Assembly: GCA_965237895.1 (NCBI GenBank)
Contig: CBDEGR010000002.1
Span: 496,001 to 560,000 of the forward strand
DNA length: 64,000 nt
DNA from: CBDEGR01 sp965237895
GTDB taxonomy: Bacteria > Acidobacteriota > Terriglobia > UBA7540 > JAPUME01
Direction: 5' to 3'
The notes beneath the pieces are model-generated. The model worked only from the letters and a program-made list of their open reading frames with translations, did not search any database and was not told the origin of the DNA. Positions 17,852-26,623 of the stretch are shown here, one piece after another. Position 1 is the first letter of the stretch; the number at the start of each line of letters is the position of its first letter. The position numbers and the translations under genes were made by a program.

Positions 17852-18877
17852 ATGCGAAGCTGGAAAAAACTCTTGGTGATACTCCTTCTGGCGGCTACGG
17901 TCGTCTCCTGTCAAAAAGCGTATCACCAAAAGGGCGAAACCTATTATTTGATCGGCAACAACATGGAAAATCCCTATTGGAAGGAAGTTCGCCAGGGGTT
18001 CCTTGCCGGTGTGCGGTCACTGGGACTCGAATTGAATGGGGAAGTGGGCGGCCCGGCGACGCGCAACGTCGAGCAACAATTGGTCGAGTTTCGCAAGGCC
18101 GTGGCCGCGCGCCCGGCCGGCATCCTGGTCTCCCCGGCCGAACCCGGCCCCTTTACCGAGCCCATCGACCAAGCCATCGAACAGGGGATTCCGGTCATCA
18201 CCATCGACTCGGATGCGCCGGAGAGCAAACGCGTCACGTTCATCGGCACCGACAATTACCAGGCGGGCAGGCAGGGCGGCGAGATCGCCTTGAAAATCCT
18301 CCAGAAGGTTCTGTCGGATCGAAAAGTCAAGCAAGTCAACATCATCATCCTTACCGTTCCCGGCCAGCTCAACTTGGATGAACGGGTCCGCGGGTATCGG
18401 GAGGTATTGGCGAGAAACCGCAAGATCAGAATCCTTGCCGTACTGAACAACGAGGGGAGCATCCAAAAATCTCACGACCTTATTACGACACAATTGGAGC
18501 GGCCGGGCGCGTTCATCGACGGCATCGTTTGCGTCGAAGCCGCGGGAGGAGAGGGGGCCGTCTCCGCTCTTTACAAGATTGATGCGCAAGGGAAGATTCC
18601 CATCATCGCCATGGACAAAAACCAGGAAACCTTGGACTGGATCGAACGCGGAGGCATTGCCGCCACCATCTCCCAGAAGCCGTACACCATGGCATACTAT
18701 GGGGTGAAGCTGCTCGACGACCTCCACCATAACGCCGTGCGCCAGTTCAAGGACTGGAAGACCGCTCCCGTCTACCCGCTGCCTTCCCGCATCGACACCG
18801 GGACGGCCGTGGTCAATAAGGAGAACTTGAAGGAGTTCGAGGAGTCGCTGCCGCCGCCGCCGGGCCCGCTCGGGTAG
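17852..18877 (+). CDS. Periplasmic sugar-binding lipoprotein (RbsB/LacI-type fold)
   Basis: A 341-residue protein with a lipoprotein signal ending in the lipobox TVVSC. The mature part is a type 1 periplasmic binding protein, with NPYWKEVRQGF, VEFRKAVAARPAGILVSPAE and VITIDSDAPESKRVTFIGTD in the expected order, as in ribose, xylose or inositol binding proteins. No ABC ATPase or permease adjoins it; the rbs-like operon near 45 kb has its own binding protein. It may work with that transporter or in signalling. An AGGTGG sequence precedes the ATG. Confidence 0.88.
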   Translation: MRSWKKLLVILLLAATVVSCQKAYHQKGETYYLIGNNMENPYWKEVRQGFLAGVRSLGLELNGEVGGPATRNVEQQLVEFRKAVAARPAGILVSPAEPGPFTEPIDQAIEQGIPVITIDSDAPESKRVTFIGTDNYQAGRQGGEIALKILQKVLSDRKVKQVNIIILTVPGQLNLDERVRGYREVLARNRKIRILAVLNNEGSIQKSHDLITTQLERPGAFIDGIVCVEAAGGEGAVSALYKIDAQGKIPIIAMDKNQETLDWIERGGIAATISQKPYTMAYYGVKLLDDLHHNAVRQFKDWKTAPVYPLPSRIDTGTAVVNKENLKEFEESLPPPPGPLG

Positions 18878-19130
18878 CCGACCGCCCCCGGGCCGTAAGG
18901 CCTTCTCACAGAGTTTGGCGCCGAGGGGGAGGCTACCGTCTCTTCCTGCTTCGGCGATCGTCTTTTCCATTACCGCTCCGGCCCACCCCCTCAAAAAATT
19001 TCTTATACCTCCGAAAAAAATCATTTGTTTGACTCTCTCGCCTCTTCAATCTAATTTCACTGCCATGGGCAGTTAACTGGACGGGCTGCTGTTACAGCCC
19101 CGGACCGTGGGAGGAGAAAGGTCATAGATC

Positions 19131-20465
19131 ATGGATCTCCAAATCTCTCTCCGTTTTATTTTGCGCGGCGGGCTTCTGGCTTGCCTCTTATCCTCAACCC
19201 TTTTTGCCGGCGAACCGGCCGTCGCTCCGCCTTCACCGGCTGATCCGGCCGCGCCGCGGCTCGAGTCGCTCAAGATCGAAGTGGCGCGGCTGGAACAGGC
19301 AATGCACGCAGTCGACGGCGAAGCGGCTCGGAGGATTTCTGCGCCCGCGGCGGAGGCCTCCGCGGGGGCCGTCCCGGCAGGTGCTCCTTCCCTTTCGGCG
19401 CCACCCACCCTCGCGGCTCCCCAGGCGGAGCTCTCGCCCACGCTCAGCTTTCTCAACCGCGTCAATATCTCCGGCTCGATCGATGGTTATCAGCAGTACA
19501 ACGCCAACCAGCCGGATGACCGCATCGCCGGCCTGCGGGCCTTTACCGGACCCTCGAATCAGCTTTCTCTCAACTTGGCGCAGTTGGCCTTCATAAAGGC
19601 TCCCACCTCTGACAGCCGCGCCGGGTTTGCACTCTCCTTCGCCTACGGCGAGGCCATCAACGTGGTCAACGGCTCGGAGCCGGTCGCCGGGGCGGATTTT
19701 GCGCAGTATCTGAAGGAAGCTTACCTCTCCTACTCGGTCACGGATAAATTACAGCTCGACTTCGGGAAGTGGGTGACGCCGATCGGCGCCGAGGTCATCG
19801 ACTCGGGCTTGAACTGGAACTACTCCCGCGGGATACTGTTCACCTGGGCCATCCCGTTCTATCACTACGGACTCCGGGCGAATTACGCCATCAACGACAA
19901 GACCTGGGTCACGATGCACCTGGCGAACGGCTGGAACAACATCGTGGAAAACAACTCGGGCAAGTCTTTCGCGATCCAGGCGGGATTCAGCCCGACCGAA
20001 AACGTCAGCATCGTGCAGAACTACATGGTCGGCCCCGAAATGTTAAACCACGACTCGCTCCGCCACATCTTCGACACCATCGTGACCTACGACTACAACG
20101 AAAAGATCTCCTTCCTGTTCAACTACGACTACGGCATGGAGGAAGGGCTCCTTCCCACCGACCCGGATTCGCAATGGCAGGGCGTGGCAGGCTACGTCCG
20201 ATACGCCCTCAACGATAAGGTTGCTGCCACCTCGCGTATGGAGTGGTTCCAGGACGACGACGCTTGGTCGACGGGTGTTGCCCAACAGGTAAAGGAATTC
20301 ACGCAGACTTTCGAGTACAAGTTGGCCGACGGACTCTTGTCGCGATTTGAGTTTCGGCGGGATTGGTCGACCGAGCCGTTTTTCTCGAAGGGCTCGACCC
20401 GATTTGTGCAGAACCAGACCACCTTTTTGATCGGACTTATTTACTCGTTTGACACGGGCGAATAA
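19131..20465 (+). CDS. Outer-membrane beta-barrel porin (BBP2/DUF1597-like)
   Basis: A 444-residue protein. After a signal peptide (about residues 1-25) comes an Ala/Pro-rich linker, then from about residue 115 a chain of alternating polar and hydrophobic beta strands ending in GLIYSFDTGE. Motifs such as SGSIDGYQQYNANQP, LKEAYLSYSVTDKLQLDFGK and FNYDYGMEEGLLP fit the putative beta-barrel porin-2 family. The short coiled-coil stretch RLESLKIEVARLEQAM near the N-terminus may trimerise or attach to peptidoglycan. It presumably admits small solutes; it converges on a glutamine synthetase gene. Confidence 0.85.
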   Translation: MDLQISLRFILRGGLLACLLSSTLFAGEPAVAPPSPADPAAPRLESLKIEVARLEQAMHAVDGEAARRISAPAAEASAGAVPAGAPSLSAPPTLAAPQAELSPTLSFLNRVNISGSIDGYQQYNANQPDDRIAGLRAFTGPSNQLSLNLAQLAFIKAPTSDSRAGFALSFAYGEAINVVNGSEPVAGADFAQYLKEAYLSYSVTDKLQLDFGKWVTPIGAEVIDSGLNWNYSRGILFTWAIPFYHYGLRANYAINDKTWVTMHLANGWNNIVENNSGKSFAIQAGFSPTENVSIVQNYMVGPEMLNHDSLRHIFDTIVTYDYNEKISFLFNYDYGMEEGLLPTDPDSQWQGVAGYVRYALNDKVAATSRMEWFQDDDAWSTGVAQQVKEFTQTFEYKLADGLLSRFEFRRDWSTEPFFSKGSTRFVQNQTTFLIGLIYSFDTGE

Positions 20466-20612
20466 TCCTTTCTCTTAAGCCCGCCCGAGCGCGCGCCTGC
20501 CTGTCCATATCCCCGGGGTCCGGGGCCCGACGCCTCGAGACCCCTGCCTCCCCCTTTCCTTCGAGGATGGGCAAGGCGCAGCTTGGGATTTTAATTTTCG
20601 GGAGCGTTGAAA

Positions 20613-21977
20613 TCAGTAGTAGGCGAGATACTTTTCGAGTTCCCAGGGGTGAACCCGTTGTGTGTACTCGGACCAGAGCGTCCGATGGGCTTCCGTCAGG
20701 TGCCGGCAGATCTCTTTTCCCAAGGCTTCCTGAACGGTTTTGTCCTTCTGGAAAGCGCGCAAGGCTTCCTGCAGGTCGAGCGGAAGCGGGTCGACGCTGA
20801 GCCGCCCGCGCTCGCGCGCGCTCATGCGGTAGATGTCCTTGTTGACGGGCGGGCCGGGGTCCGTCTGATTTTTAATCCCCTCCATCCCCGCCTTCAGAAG
20901 CACGGCCAGTGCCAGATAGGGATTGCAGGCCGGGTCCGGACTCCGCACCTCGCAGCGGGGTGAGGCGCCGTGTCCCGCCGGCACGCGCACCAACGGGTTC
21001 ACGTTCTGCTCGGACCAGACGGAATGCGTCGGCGCTTCAAAACCGGAGATCAGCCGCTTGTAGGAGTTGATCAGAGGATTGGTGATGAGGGTGAACCCGC
21101 GCGCGTGGCGCAACATGCCCCCGACGAAGTAGAGCCCCACCTCGCTCAAACCGAACTTTCCGTTGGGAGAGCCGAAAGCGTTTTCCCCCTTTTCGGTCAG
21201 GTAGAGATGCAGATGCAGGCCGGAGCCTTCCTTGCCGAAGACCGGCTTCGGCATGAAGGTGGCATGGAGGCCGCGCCCCAGGGCCAGCCGCCGCGCCGTC
21301 AACCGAAACGTGCCGATGTTGTCGGCCGTCTCGACCGGGCCGGCAAACGGCAGGTCCACTTCATGCTGTCCGGGTGAAATCTCATGATGCACACCCTCGA
21401 TCTCAATTCCGACCTCACCCAGCGCCTTCAGCAGATCGTGCCGCGTCTGCTCTCCCTCGTCAGTGGGCGCCAGGTCAAAATAGCTGCCCGTGTCCTGCGT
21501 CTCGGTGGTCGGCTCATCGCGCTGGTTGCGATGAAACAGGAAAAACTCGATCTCCGGCGCCACCTGCAACGCATAGCCGAACATGGCCGCCTCGGCCACG
21601 GCCTTCTTCAGGCAACTGCGGGGACAAGACTGAAACGGGATGTGGTCCAAATTGTGGATGTCACAGACTACGCGGGCCATTTTAGGCCCCGGGGAAGATC
21701 TCTGCGGGGATTCATGAAAAATGCGGAGCGTCTCCAGGTCCGGATGGAGAAGAAGATCGGCCTCGGCCCCGCGGGCAAACCCCTGCAATGCGGACCCGTC
21801 AAAGATCACCTCGCCCGACAGCGCGGCCCCGAACTGCCGCTCGGGAACCTCGACGTGCTTGGTCGACCCCAACAGGTCGGTGAACTGCAGCCGAAGGAAC
21901 TCCACGCCTTCCCTTTTCAGCAGCTTCCGAGCTTCCGTTTTCTCCGCTTGAGCTCCCATGCTTTTCCCGATTTTCAA
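20613..21977 (-). CDS. Glutamine synthetase, type I (short form)
   Basis: A 454-residue enzyme making glutamine from glutamate, ammonia and ATP. Seen are the beta-grasp segment FTDLLGSTKHVEVP, the metal-site region VAPEIEFFLF, EIEGVHHEISPGQHEVDLPF, the ATP-binding KPVFGKEGSGLHLHLYL and the glutamate flap region around NPLINSYKRLISGFEAP. The C-terminal region shows no obvious adenylylation Tyr in the usual Leu-Pro context, which fits the unadenylylated I-alpha type. The start is a TTG at 21977 because AGGAG lies six bases before it; an ATG six codons later is the alternative. It is divergent from the second glutamine synthetase gene. Confidence 0.92.
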   Translation of the reverse strand: MKIGKSMGAQAEKTEARKLLKREGVEFLRLQFTDLLGSTKHVEVPERQFGAALSGEVIFDGSALQGFARGAEADLLLHPDLETLRIFHESPQRSSPGPKMARVVCDIHNLDHIPFQSCPRSCLKKAVAEAAMFGYALQVAPEIEFFLFHRNQRDEPTTETQDTGSYFDLAPTDEGEQTRHDLLKALGEVGIEIEGVHHEISPGQHEVDLPFAGPVETADNIGTFRLTARRLALGRGLHATFMPKPVFGKEGSGLHLHLYLTEKGENAFGSPNGKFGLSEVGLYFVGGMLRHARGFTLITNPLINSYKRLISGFEAPTHSVWSEQNVNPLVRVPAGHGASPRCEVRSPDPACNPYLALAVLLKAGMEGIKNQTDPGPPVNKDIYRMSARERGRLSVDPLPLDLQEALRAFQKDKTVQEALGKEICRHLTEAHRTLWSEYTQRVHPWELEKYLAYY

Positions 21978-22125
21978 ATCTTACTCCTATCTTCGTGGCG
22001 GTCATTATATTGCAAATTCTGCAATTATCGAGCAACGGATTCTAATATAAACAGCAATTAGCGACATAATGAAAAAATTTATGGCCATTATACAAATTTC
22101 TGATGGCAAATGGCATACTTTCCGC

Positions 22126-22154
22126 TTGACACCCTACAGCCTCATCGACAGAAT
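22126..22154 (+). promoter_or_regulatory. Candidate sigma-70 promoter for glnA
   Basis: TTGACA at 22126-22131 and CAGAAT at 22149-22154 with a 17-base spacer, 75 bases before the glnA start. Overlapping it at 22111-22126 is TGGCATACTTTCCGCT, which keeps the GG and GC of a sigma-54 -24/-12 element at correct spacing but departs from TTGC. The region is AT-rich compared with its surroundings. Either element could drive nitrogen-regulated expression; neither is proven. Confidence 0.45.
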
Positions 22155-22229
22155 GGAATCTCTAAAACGGAACCTGGGTAATCCGAAAATCAGAGCATCA
22201 GTAAAATTAGCCTATGAAGGAGACTCCGA

Positions 22230-23687
22230 ATGCCCACGAAGCCACGCGGCGAACTTCAAGTGCAGGACTTGAGCTCGCCGGCGGGTCTGATCGCCTTCTG
22301 CCACGCCCGTCAGGTGGAGATCGTCGATTTCAAATTTACCGATCTGCTGGGGGCTTGGCAGCATTTTTCCGCTCCCGCCGACGAACTCAATGAAGGGGAC
22401 TTCACCGAGGGGTTGGGTTTTGACGGGTCCAGCATCCGAGGGTTCAAGCAGATTCAGGAAAGCGACATGATTCTGCTGCCCGACATCGGCACCTCGTTCG
22501 TCGAGCCGTTCTACCGGAGCAAAACGCTGAGCGTCGTCTGCAACATCCACGACCCGATCACCCGCGAAAAATACTCCCGCGATCCCCGTAACGTGGCTCA
22601 AAAGGCCGAGGCCTATTTGAAGTCCACCGGTATCGCCGACGTCAGTTACTGGGGTCCGGAACTTGAATTCTACGTCTTCGACAACGTCCGCTACGACCAG
22701 AACGAGCATTCCGGCTACTACTTCGTCGACTCCAAAGAAGGCGCCTGGAACACCGGGACCGAAGAAGCTCCCAACCTCCAGTACAAGCCTCGCTACAAGG
22801 GCGGGTACTTCCCTGCTCCTCCGGTCGACACATTGCAGGATTTTCGGTCCGAAGCCGTCCTGAAGATGAAGCAGGCGGGAATCGAGGTGGAGATTCACCA
22901 CCACGAAGTGGGAACTTCCGGCCAGTGCGAAATCGACCTTCGCTTCTGTTCGCTCACCAAAATGGGAGATCGCGTCCAGGCCTATAAGTACATCTTAAAG
23001 AATTTGGCGCGCGAGTACCGGAAGACGGTGACCTTCATGCCGAAGCCGCTCTTTATGGACAACGGCTCGGGCATGCACACCCACCAGAGCCTGTGGAAGA
23101 GCGAAAAGAACGTGTTCTTCGGCGAAAAAGGCTACGCGCAACTGAGCCAGGAGGCCCTCTATTACATCGGCGGCTTGGTGCGTCACGCTCCGGCCCTGCT
23201 GGCCTTCTGCGCGCCGACAACCAATTCGTATCGACGCTTGGTGCCCGGTTACGAGGCCCCCATCAATCTGGCCTATTCGCAACGGAACCGCAGCGCCTGC
23301 ATTCGAATTCCGAGCTATTCGAGCTCTCCGAAAGCGAAGCGGCTGGAATTCCGCTCACCCGACCCCTCGGCGAATATTTACTTCGCAATGTCGGCCATGC
23401 TGTTGGCGGGACTCGACGGCATTCAGAAAAAGATGGACCCGGGCGCGCCGCTCGACCTGAACATCTACCACCTGTCCCCGGAGAAAGCCGCAAAGATGAA
23501 AGTCCTCCCGGGGTCTTTGGAAGAATCTCTCGACGCTCTCGAGAAAGACCACGACTTCCTTCTGAAGGGCGACGTCTTTACTCCGGACGTGATCGAAACT
23601 TGGCTTGACTACAAACGCACCAACGAGGTGGACGAGCTTCGCCTTCGTCCGCACCCGCACGAATTTTCCCTCTACTTCGACTGCTAG
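22230..23687 (+). CDS. glnA: Glutamine synthetase, type I (long form)
   Basis: A 485-residue dodecameric GS-I enzyme. The N-terminal segment EIVDFKFTDLLGAWQHFS, GLGFDGSSIRGF, the catalytic region SYWGPELEFYVFD, ATP-binding KPLFMDNGSGMHTHQSLW and the NRSACIRIP loop are all present. A Tyr followed by P in NIYHLSPEK lies where the adenylylated Tyr of enterobacterial GlnA is found, suggesting the I-beta type controlled by adenylylation, though no glnE is in the window. Ribosome-binding site GGAG lies seven bases before the ATG. It heads a plus-strand nitrogen cluster with glnK, amtB, glnK and glnD. Confidence 0.96.
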   Translation: MPTKPRGELQVQDLSSPAGLIAFCHARQVEIVDFKFTDLLGAWQHFSAPADELNEGDFTEGLGFDGSSIRGFKQIQESDMILLPDIGTSFVEPFYRSKTLSVVCNIHDPITREKYSRDPRNVAQKAEAYLKSTGIADVSYWGPELEFYVFDNVRYDQNEHSGYYFVDSKEGAWNTGTEEAPNLQYKPRYKGGYFPAPPVDTLQDFRSEAVLKMKQAGIEVEIHHHEVGTSGQCEIDLRFCSLTKMGDRVQAYKYILKNLAREYRKTVTFMPKPLFMDNGSGMHTHQSLWKSEKNVFFGEKGYAQLSQEALYYIGGLVRHAPALLAFCAPTTNSYRRLVPGYEAPINLAYSQRNRSACIRIPSYSSSPKAKRLEFRSPDPSANIYFAMSAMLLAGLDGIQKKMDPGAPLDLNIYHLSPEKAAKMKVLPGSLEESLDALEKDHDFLLKGDVFTPDVIETWLDYKRTNEVDELRLRPHPHEFSLYFDC

Positions 23688-24038
23688 GTAGAGAATAGAA
23701 ACAATCAACCCTCGCGTCTCCGAAGCCCGACGAAATAAGGCCGGGCCTCAGAGGCTACAGGGTCGGAGTGTTCGCTCAAGTTTATTTGCTCAACGACCCG
23801 CCACCCGGCGCAGGAAAAAGTTCTTTCCTGTGCGGGGGCGGAAGGGAGGTTTTCCTTATGCGGGCTCTGCGCCGGACAACAAACCCATACCCTCCCACCA
23901 ATTGCCCACCGGCCTGGCCCGCGCCAAATTTTCGGGGCGGCGCCGCATCGACCCAGCGGCCCTTCGTGCCGCCCCGATTTAACAAACCTTCGCCCGCCGG
24001 TGAATGGGGCGGAGAGAGTAGAGGAAGAAAAAATAACC
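23688..24038. other. Long leader region before the first glnK
   Basis: No gene is seen in these 351 bases. A stable hairpin GCGCAGGAAA/TTTCCTGTGC with a six-base loop lies at 23808-23833. It has no U-run on the plus strand, so it is more likely an RNA structure in the glnK leader than a terminator. No sigma-54 element was found. Confidence 0.4.
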
Positions 24039-24380
24039 ATGATTAAAAAAGTTGAAGCCATCATCCAGCCCGCCAAGCTGGATGACGTGAAGGACGCCCT
24101 GCAACAGATTGGCGTGACCGGCATGACCGTCAGCGAGGTTCGCGGACACGGCCGCCAGAAAGGCCATACCGAAGTCTACCGCGGCCGCGAATACACCGTG
24201 GACCTGCTGCCTAAAATCAAAGTGGAGATCATCCTGCCCGACCAGATCACCGACGAAGCGGTCGACGTAATCGTGAAGGCCGCGCAGACCGGCAAGATCG
24301 GCGATGGGAAGGTCTTCATCTCTTCGATCGACGAAGTCTTCCGCATCCGCAACGGCGATAAGGGAGAACAGGCGCTGTGA
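24039..24380 (+). CDS. glnK: Nitrogen regulatory protein P-II (GlnK, copy 1)
   Basis: A 113-residue P-II trimer subunit sensing 2-oxoglutarate, ATP/ADP and glutamine status and, when unmodified, blocking AmtB. The T-loop GHTEVYRGREYTVD carries the uridylylated Tyr51. The C-terminal signature region KIGDGKVFISSIDEVFRIR is complete. The ATG at 24039 is chosen because P-II begins MIKKVEAIIQP; the longer frame to 24000 adds non-homologous residues. It sits directly before amtB, the conserved glnK-amtB order, and glnD downstream encodes the modifying enzyme. A second copy flanks amtB on the other side. Confidence 0.96.
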   Translation: MIKKVEAIIQPAKLDDVKDALQQIGVTGMTVSEVRGHGRQKGHTEVYRGREYTVDLLPKIKVEIILPDQITDEAVDVIVKAAQTGKIGDGKVFISSIDEVFRIRNGDKGEQAL

Positions 24381-24471
24381 GACAAGGAAAATTTTCAGGT
24401 TCACCGCCCAATCTCCCCCAACATACAAAGCACACCCCATTCTTTTGCTCGAGTAAAAAGGAGGCTACCCC

Positions 24472-25902
24472 ATGAGTAAGGTCCCCAAGAGCAAGATGAA
24501 AATGAGCCGGAACCGAATCCTCGGCTCAACATCCCTTCTATTTCTGTTCGCACTTCTCGTCTCCGCCGTTGCGGCATGGGCCCAGCAGCCCGAAGATGCT
24601 TCTTCGGCTGCCGGGTTGGCGCCGGCGGTTCAGGAGGCGATCGACACCGGCGTCGCAGGAGTCCAAAAAAATCTGGACATCATCTGGACGCTGCTGGCCG
24701 CCTGCTTGGTCTTCTGGATGAACGCCGGATTCGCGATGCTCGAAGGCGGCTTCACCCGCGCCAAGAACTCCGTCAACATCATGGCGAAAAACCTGATGAC
24801 GGTTTCTGTGGCCGCGCTGGTCTATTGGGCTGGCGGGTTCGCCCTGATGTTCGGGGTGAGCACTTCGATATGGACGGGCGGCTCTCACTTCTTCATCCCC
24901 TTTGATAATGGAACGATCGAGGGCCAATGGGGATTCACCTTCTGGATGTTCCAGGTGGTGTTTGCCGGAACGGCGGCGACGATCGTCTCGGGCGCGGTGG
25001 CCGAGCGCATCAAGTTCAGATGCTATCTGGTCTACACGTTCGTGATCGCCCTGTTCATCTATCCCGTCTTCGGCCACTGGGCTTGGGGTAACCTCCTCTA
25101 TCCAGAGAACACCGGAGCTTGGCTGGCCGACCTCGGCTTCATCGACTTCGCCGGGTCCACCGTGGTCCACTCGGTGGGCGGCTGGGCCGCGCTGGCCGGC
25201 GCCATCGTGCTCGGCCCGCGCCTGGGGAAATACGACACACAAGGGAGGCCGCGCGTCATTCCTGGCCACAGCATCAGCCTGGCCACGCTCGGCGTCTTTA
25301 TTCTTTTCCTCGGCTGGTTTGGCTTTAACGCAGGCTCAACGACCGCCGGCACGGGCGATACGGCCCGCATCGCCGTCAATACGTTCCTTTCCGGATGTGC
25401 GGGTGCGGTCGCGGCGCTGTTTACCTCTTGGATGAAGGTGAAAAAGCCGGACATTTCCATGGCCCTGAACGGCGCCTTAGCGGGATTAGTGGCGATCACC
25501 GCCCCCTGCGCCACGGTCACCACAGGAGCGTCCGTCCTCATCGGCTTGGTTGCCGGCGCTCTGGTGGTCTTTGCCGTGCTCTTCTTCGACCGCGTCGGCG
25601 TGGACGACCCGGTTGGCGCCACCTCCGTTCACTTGGTCAACGGCATCTGGGGCACGCTGGCCGCCGCGCTACTTCACGAAGACCTTTTCACGGGAAAAGA
25701 CTATAATCTGGGAGCTCAGTTATGGATCCAGATTGAAGGGGTTCTGGCTTGCGCGCTTTGGGTCTTCCCTCTGGCTCTTCTGTTATTCTGGGGAATGAAG
25801 AAGACCATCGGGCTGCGGGTCAGCGAAGCGGAGGAGATCGAAGGCCTGGACCTGGGCGAGCACGGCGCACGCGCCTATCCGGACTTCGTGGCTTCGCCGT
25901 AA
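24472..25902 (+). CDS. amtB: Ammonium transporter AmtB
   Basis: A 476-residue ammonium channel with a cleavable signal (through AVAAWAQ) and 11 membrane helices. The family features are present: FWMNAGFAMLEGGFTRAKN, the FVIALFIYPVFGHWAWG helix, AGSTVVHSVGGWAALAGAIV with the first pore His, LGWFGFNAGS, and the second pore His in GATSVHLVNGIWG. The cytoplasmic C-terminal tail that contacts GlnK is present (SEAEEIEGLDLGEHGARAYP). The ribosome-binding site AAGGAGG lies seven bases before the ATG. It lies between two near-identical glnK genes, so both P-II proteins probably gate it. Confidence 0.96.
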   Translation: MSKVPKSKMKMSRNRILGSTSLLFLFALLVSAVAAWAQQPEDASSAAGLAPAVQEAIDTGVAGVQKNLDIIWTLLAACLVFWMNAGFAMLEGGFTRAKNSVNIMAKNLMTVSVAALVYWAGGFALMFGVSTSIWTGGSHFFIPFDNGTIEGQWGFTFWMFQVVFAGTAATIVSGAVAERIKFRCYLVYTFVIALFIYPVFGHWAWGNLLYPENTGAWLADLGFIDFAGSTVVHSVGGWAALAGAIVLGPRLGKYDTQGRPRVIPGHSISLATLGVFILFLGWFGFNAGSTTAGTGDTARIAVNTFLSGCAGAVAALFTSWMKVKKPDISMALNGALAGLVAITAPCATVTTGASVLIGLVAGALVVFAVLFFDRVGVDDPVGATSVHLVNGIWGTLAAALLHEDLFTGKDYNLGAQLWIQIEGVLACALWVFPLALLLFWGMKKTIGLRVSEAEEIEGLDLGEHGARAYPDFVASP

Positions 25903-25955
25903 CCTGCCCGTCAGTTTGATTGGACAATCAGGTCGATTAGGCAAGCAGGCAGGTT
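25901..25955. other. Structured intergenic element between amtB and the second glnK
   Basis: Outer arms AACCTGCC (25901-25908, touching the amtB stop) and GGCAGGTT (25948-25955) can pair, and inside them lies a perfect inverted repeat TGATTG-GA-CAATCA at 25917-25930. A T-rich stretch follows after about 15 bases (TATATTTTT), too far for a classic terminator. It could be an attenuator, an mRNA-stability element or an operator. Confidence 0.4.
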
Positions 25956-26084
25956 CGGGGGAACTCTTCGTTATATTTTTCCGATGATTACCCCGGACCC
26001 CGGGAAAAGAATCCGACCGGCGGGAGGCGTGGCCCGGCAGATGGCCCACGCCTCTCAGCGCGGCTTTCCATCGAGGCGGAGATT

Positions 26085-26423
26085 ATGAAAAAAGTCGGGG
26101 CCATCATCCAGCCCGCCAAGCTGGATGACGTGAAGGACGCCCTGCAACAGATCGGCGTGACCGGCATGACCGTCAGCGAGGTTCGCGGACACGGCCGCCA
26201 GAAAGGCCATACCGAAGTCTACCGCGGCCGCGAATACACCGTGGACCTGCTGCCTAAAATCAAAGTGGAGATCATCCTGCCCGACCAGATCACCGACGAA
26301 GCGGTCGACGTAATCATGAAGGCCGCGCAGACCGGCAAGATCGGCGACGGGAAGGTCTTCATCTCTTCGATCGACGAAGTCTTCCGCATCCGCAACGGCG
26401 ATAAGGGCGAGCAGGCGCTGTAA
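26085..26423 (+). CDS. glnK: Nitrogen regulatory protein P-II (GlnK, copy 2)
   Basis: A 112-residue P-II protein, almost identical to copy 1: it lacks one N-terminal Ile, has Gly for Glu at about position 5 and Met for Val in DVIMKAAQTG. The T-loop Tyr (HTEVYRGREYTVD) and C-terminal signature are unchanged, so uridylylation and AmtB binding should be the same. A GGCGGAG ribosome-binding site lies just before the ATG. Different leaders would allow the two copies to be expressed differently. It precedes glnD by about 200 bases. Confidence 0.95.
   Translation: MKKVGAIIQPAKLDDVKDALQQIGVTGMTVSEVRGHGRQKGHTEVYRGREYTVDLLPKIKVEIILPDQITDEAVDVIMKAAQTGKIGDGKVFISSIDEVFRIRNGDKGEQAL
26092..26422 (+). repeat. 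Second copy of an about 330-bp direct repeat (glnK duplication)
   Basis: This stretch repeats 24049-24379 with fewer than ten base changes by eye, several of them silent, such as ATT/ATC in QQIG and GAT/GAC in GDGK. Identity stops at the gene boundaries; flanking leaders share nothing obvious. Recent duplication or ongoing gene conversion is implied. Confidence 0.9.
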
Positions 26424-26623
26424 CGGAGGGGAAAGCGCTCCCCCGCCGGAGGCCCGAGGCCGGGGGGCGATTTAGTCGCGCGGTCCTTCATACAGGTGGC
26501 ATCCAGGTGGCGCCTAGGTGTCACCCGGAAACGGCACTGGCCCTCTTTTCGGTTCGAGGAAATCGAATCTCCGCCCTTGGGAATTTTTCGGATTCCTTCC
26601 TCATCCAACATACAGCATGCCCC

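Noticed and set aside
22000..22040. Sigma-54 element TGGCGG...TTGCA upstream of glnA
   Set aside because: GG and GC are 15 bases apart instead of the required 12; a better-spaced but weaker candidate at 22111 is mentioned with the promoter.
22069..22272. 67-residue plus-strand frame upstream of glnA
   Set aside because: It overlaps the glnA start and promoter and shows no family resemblance; more likely leader sequence.
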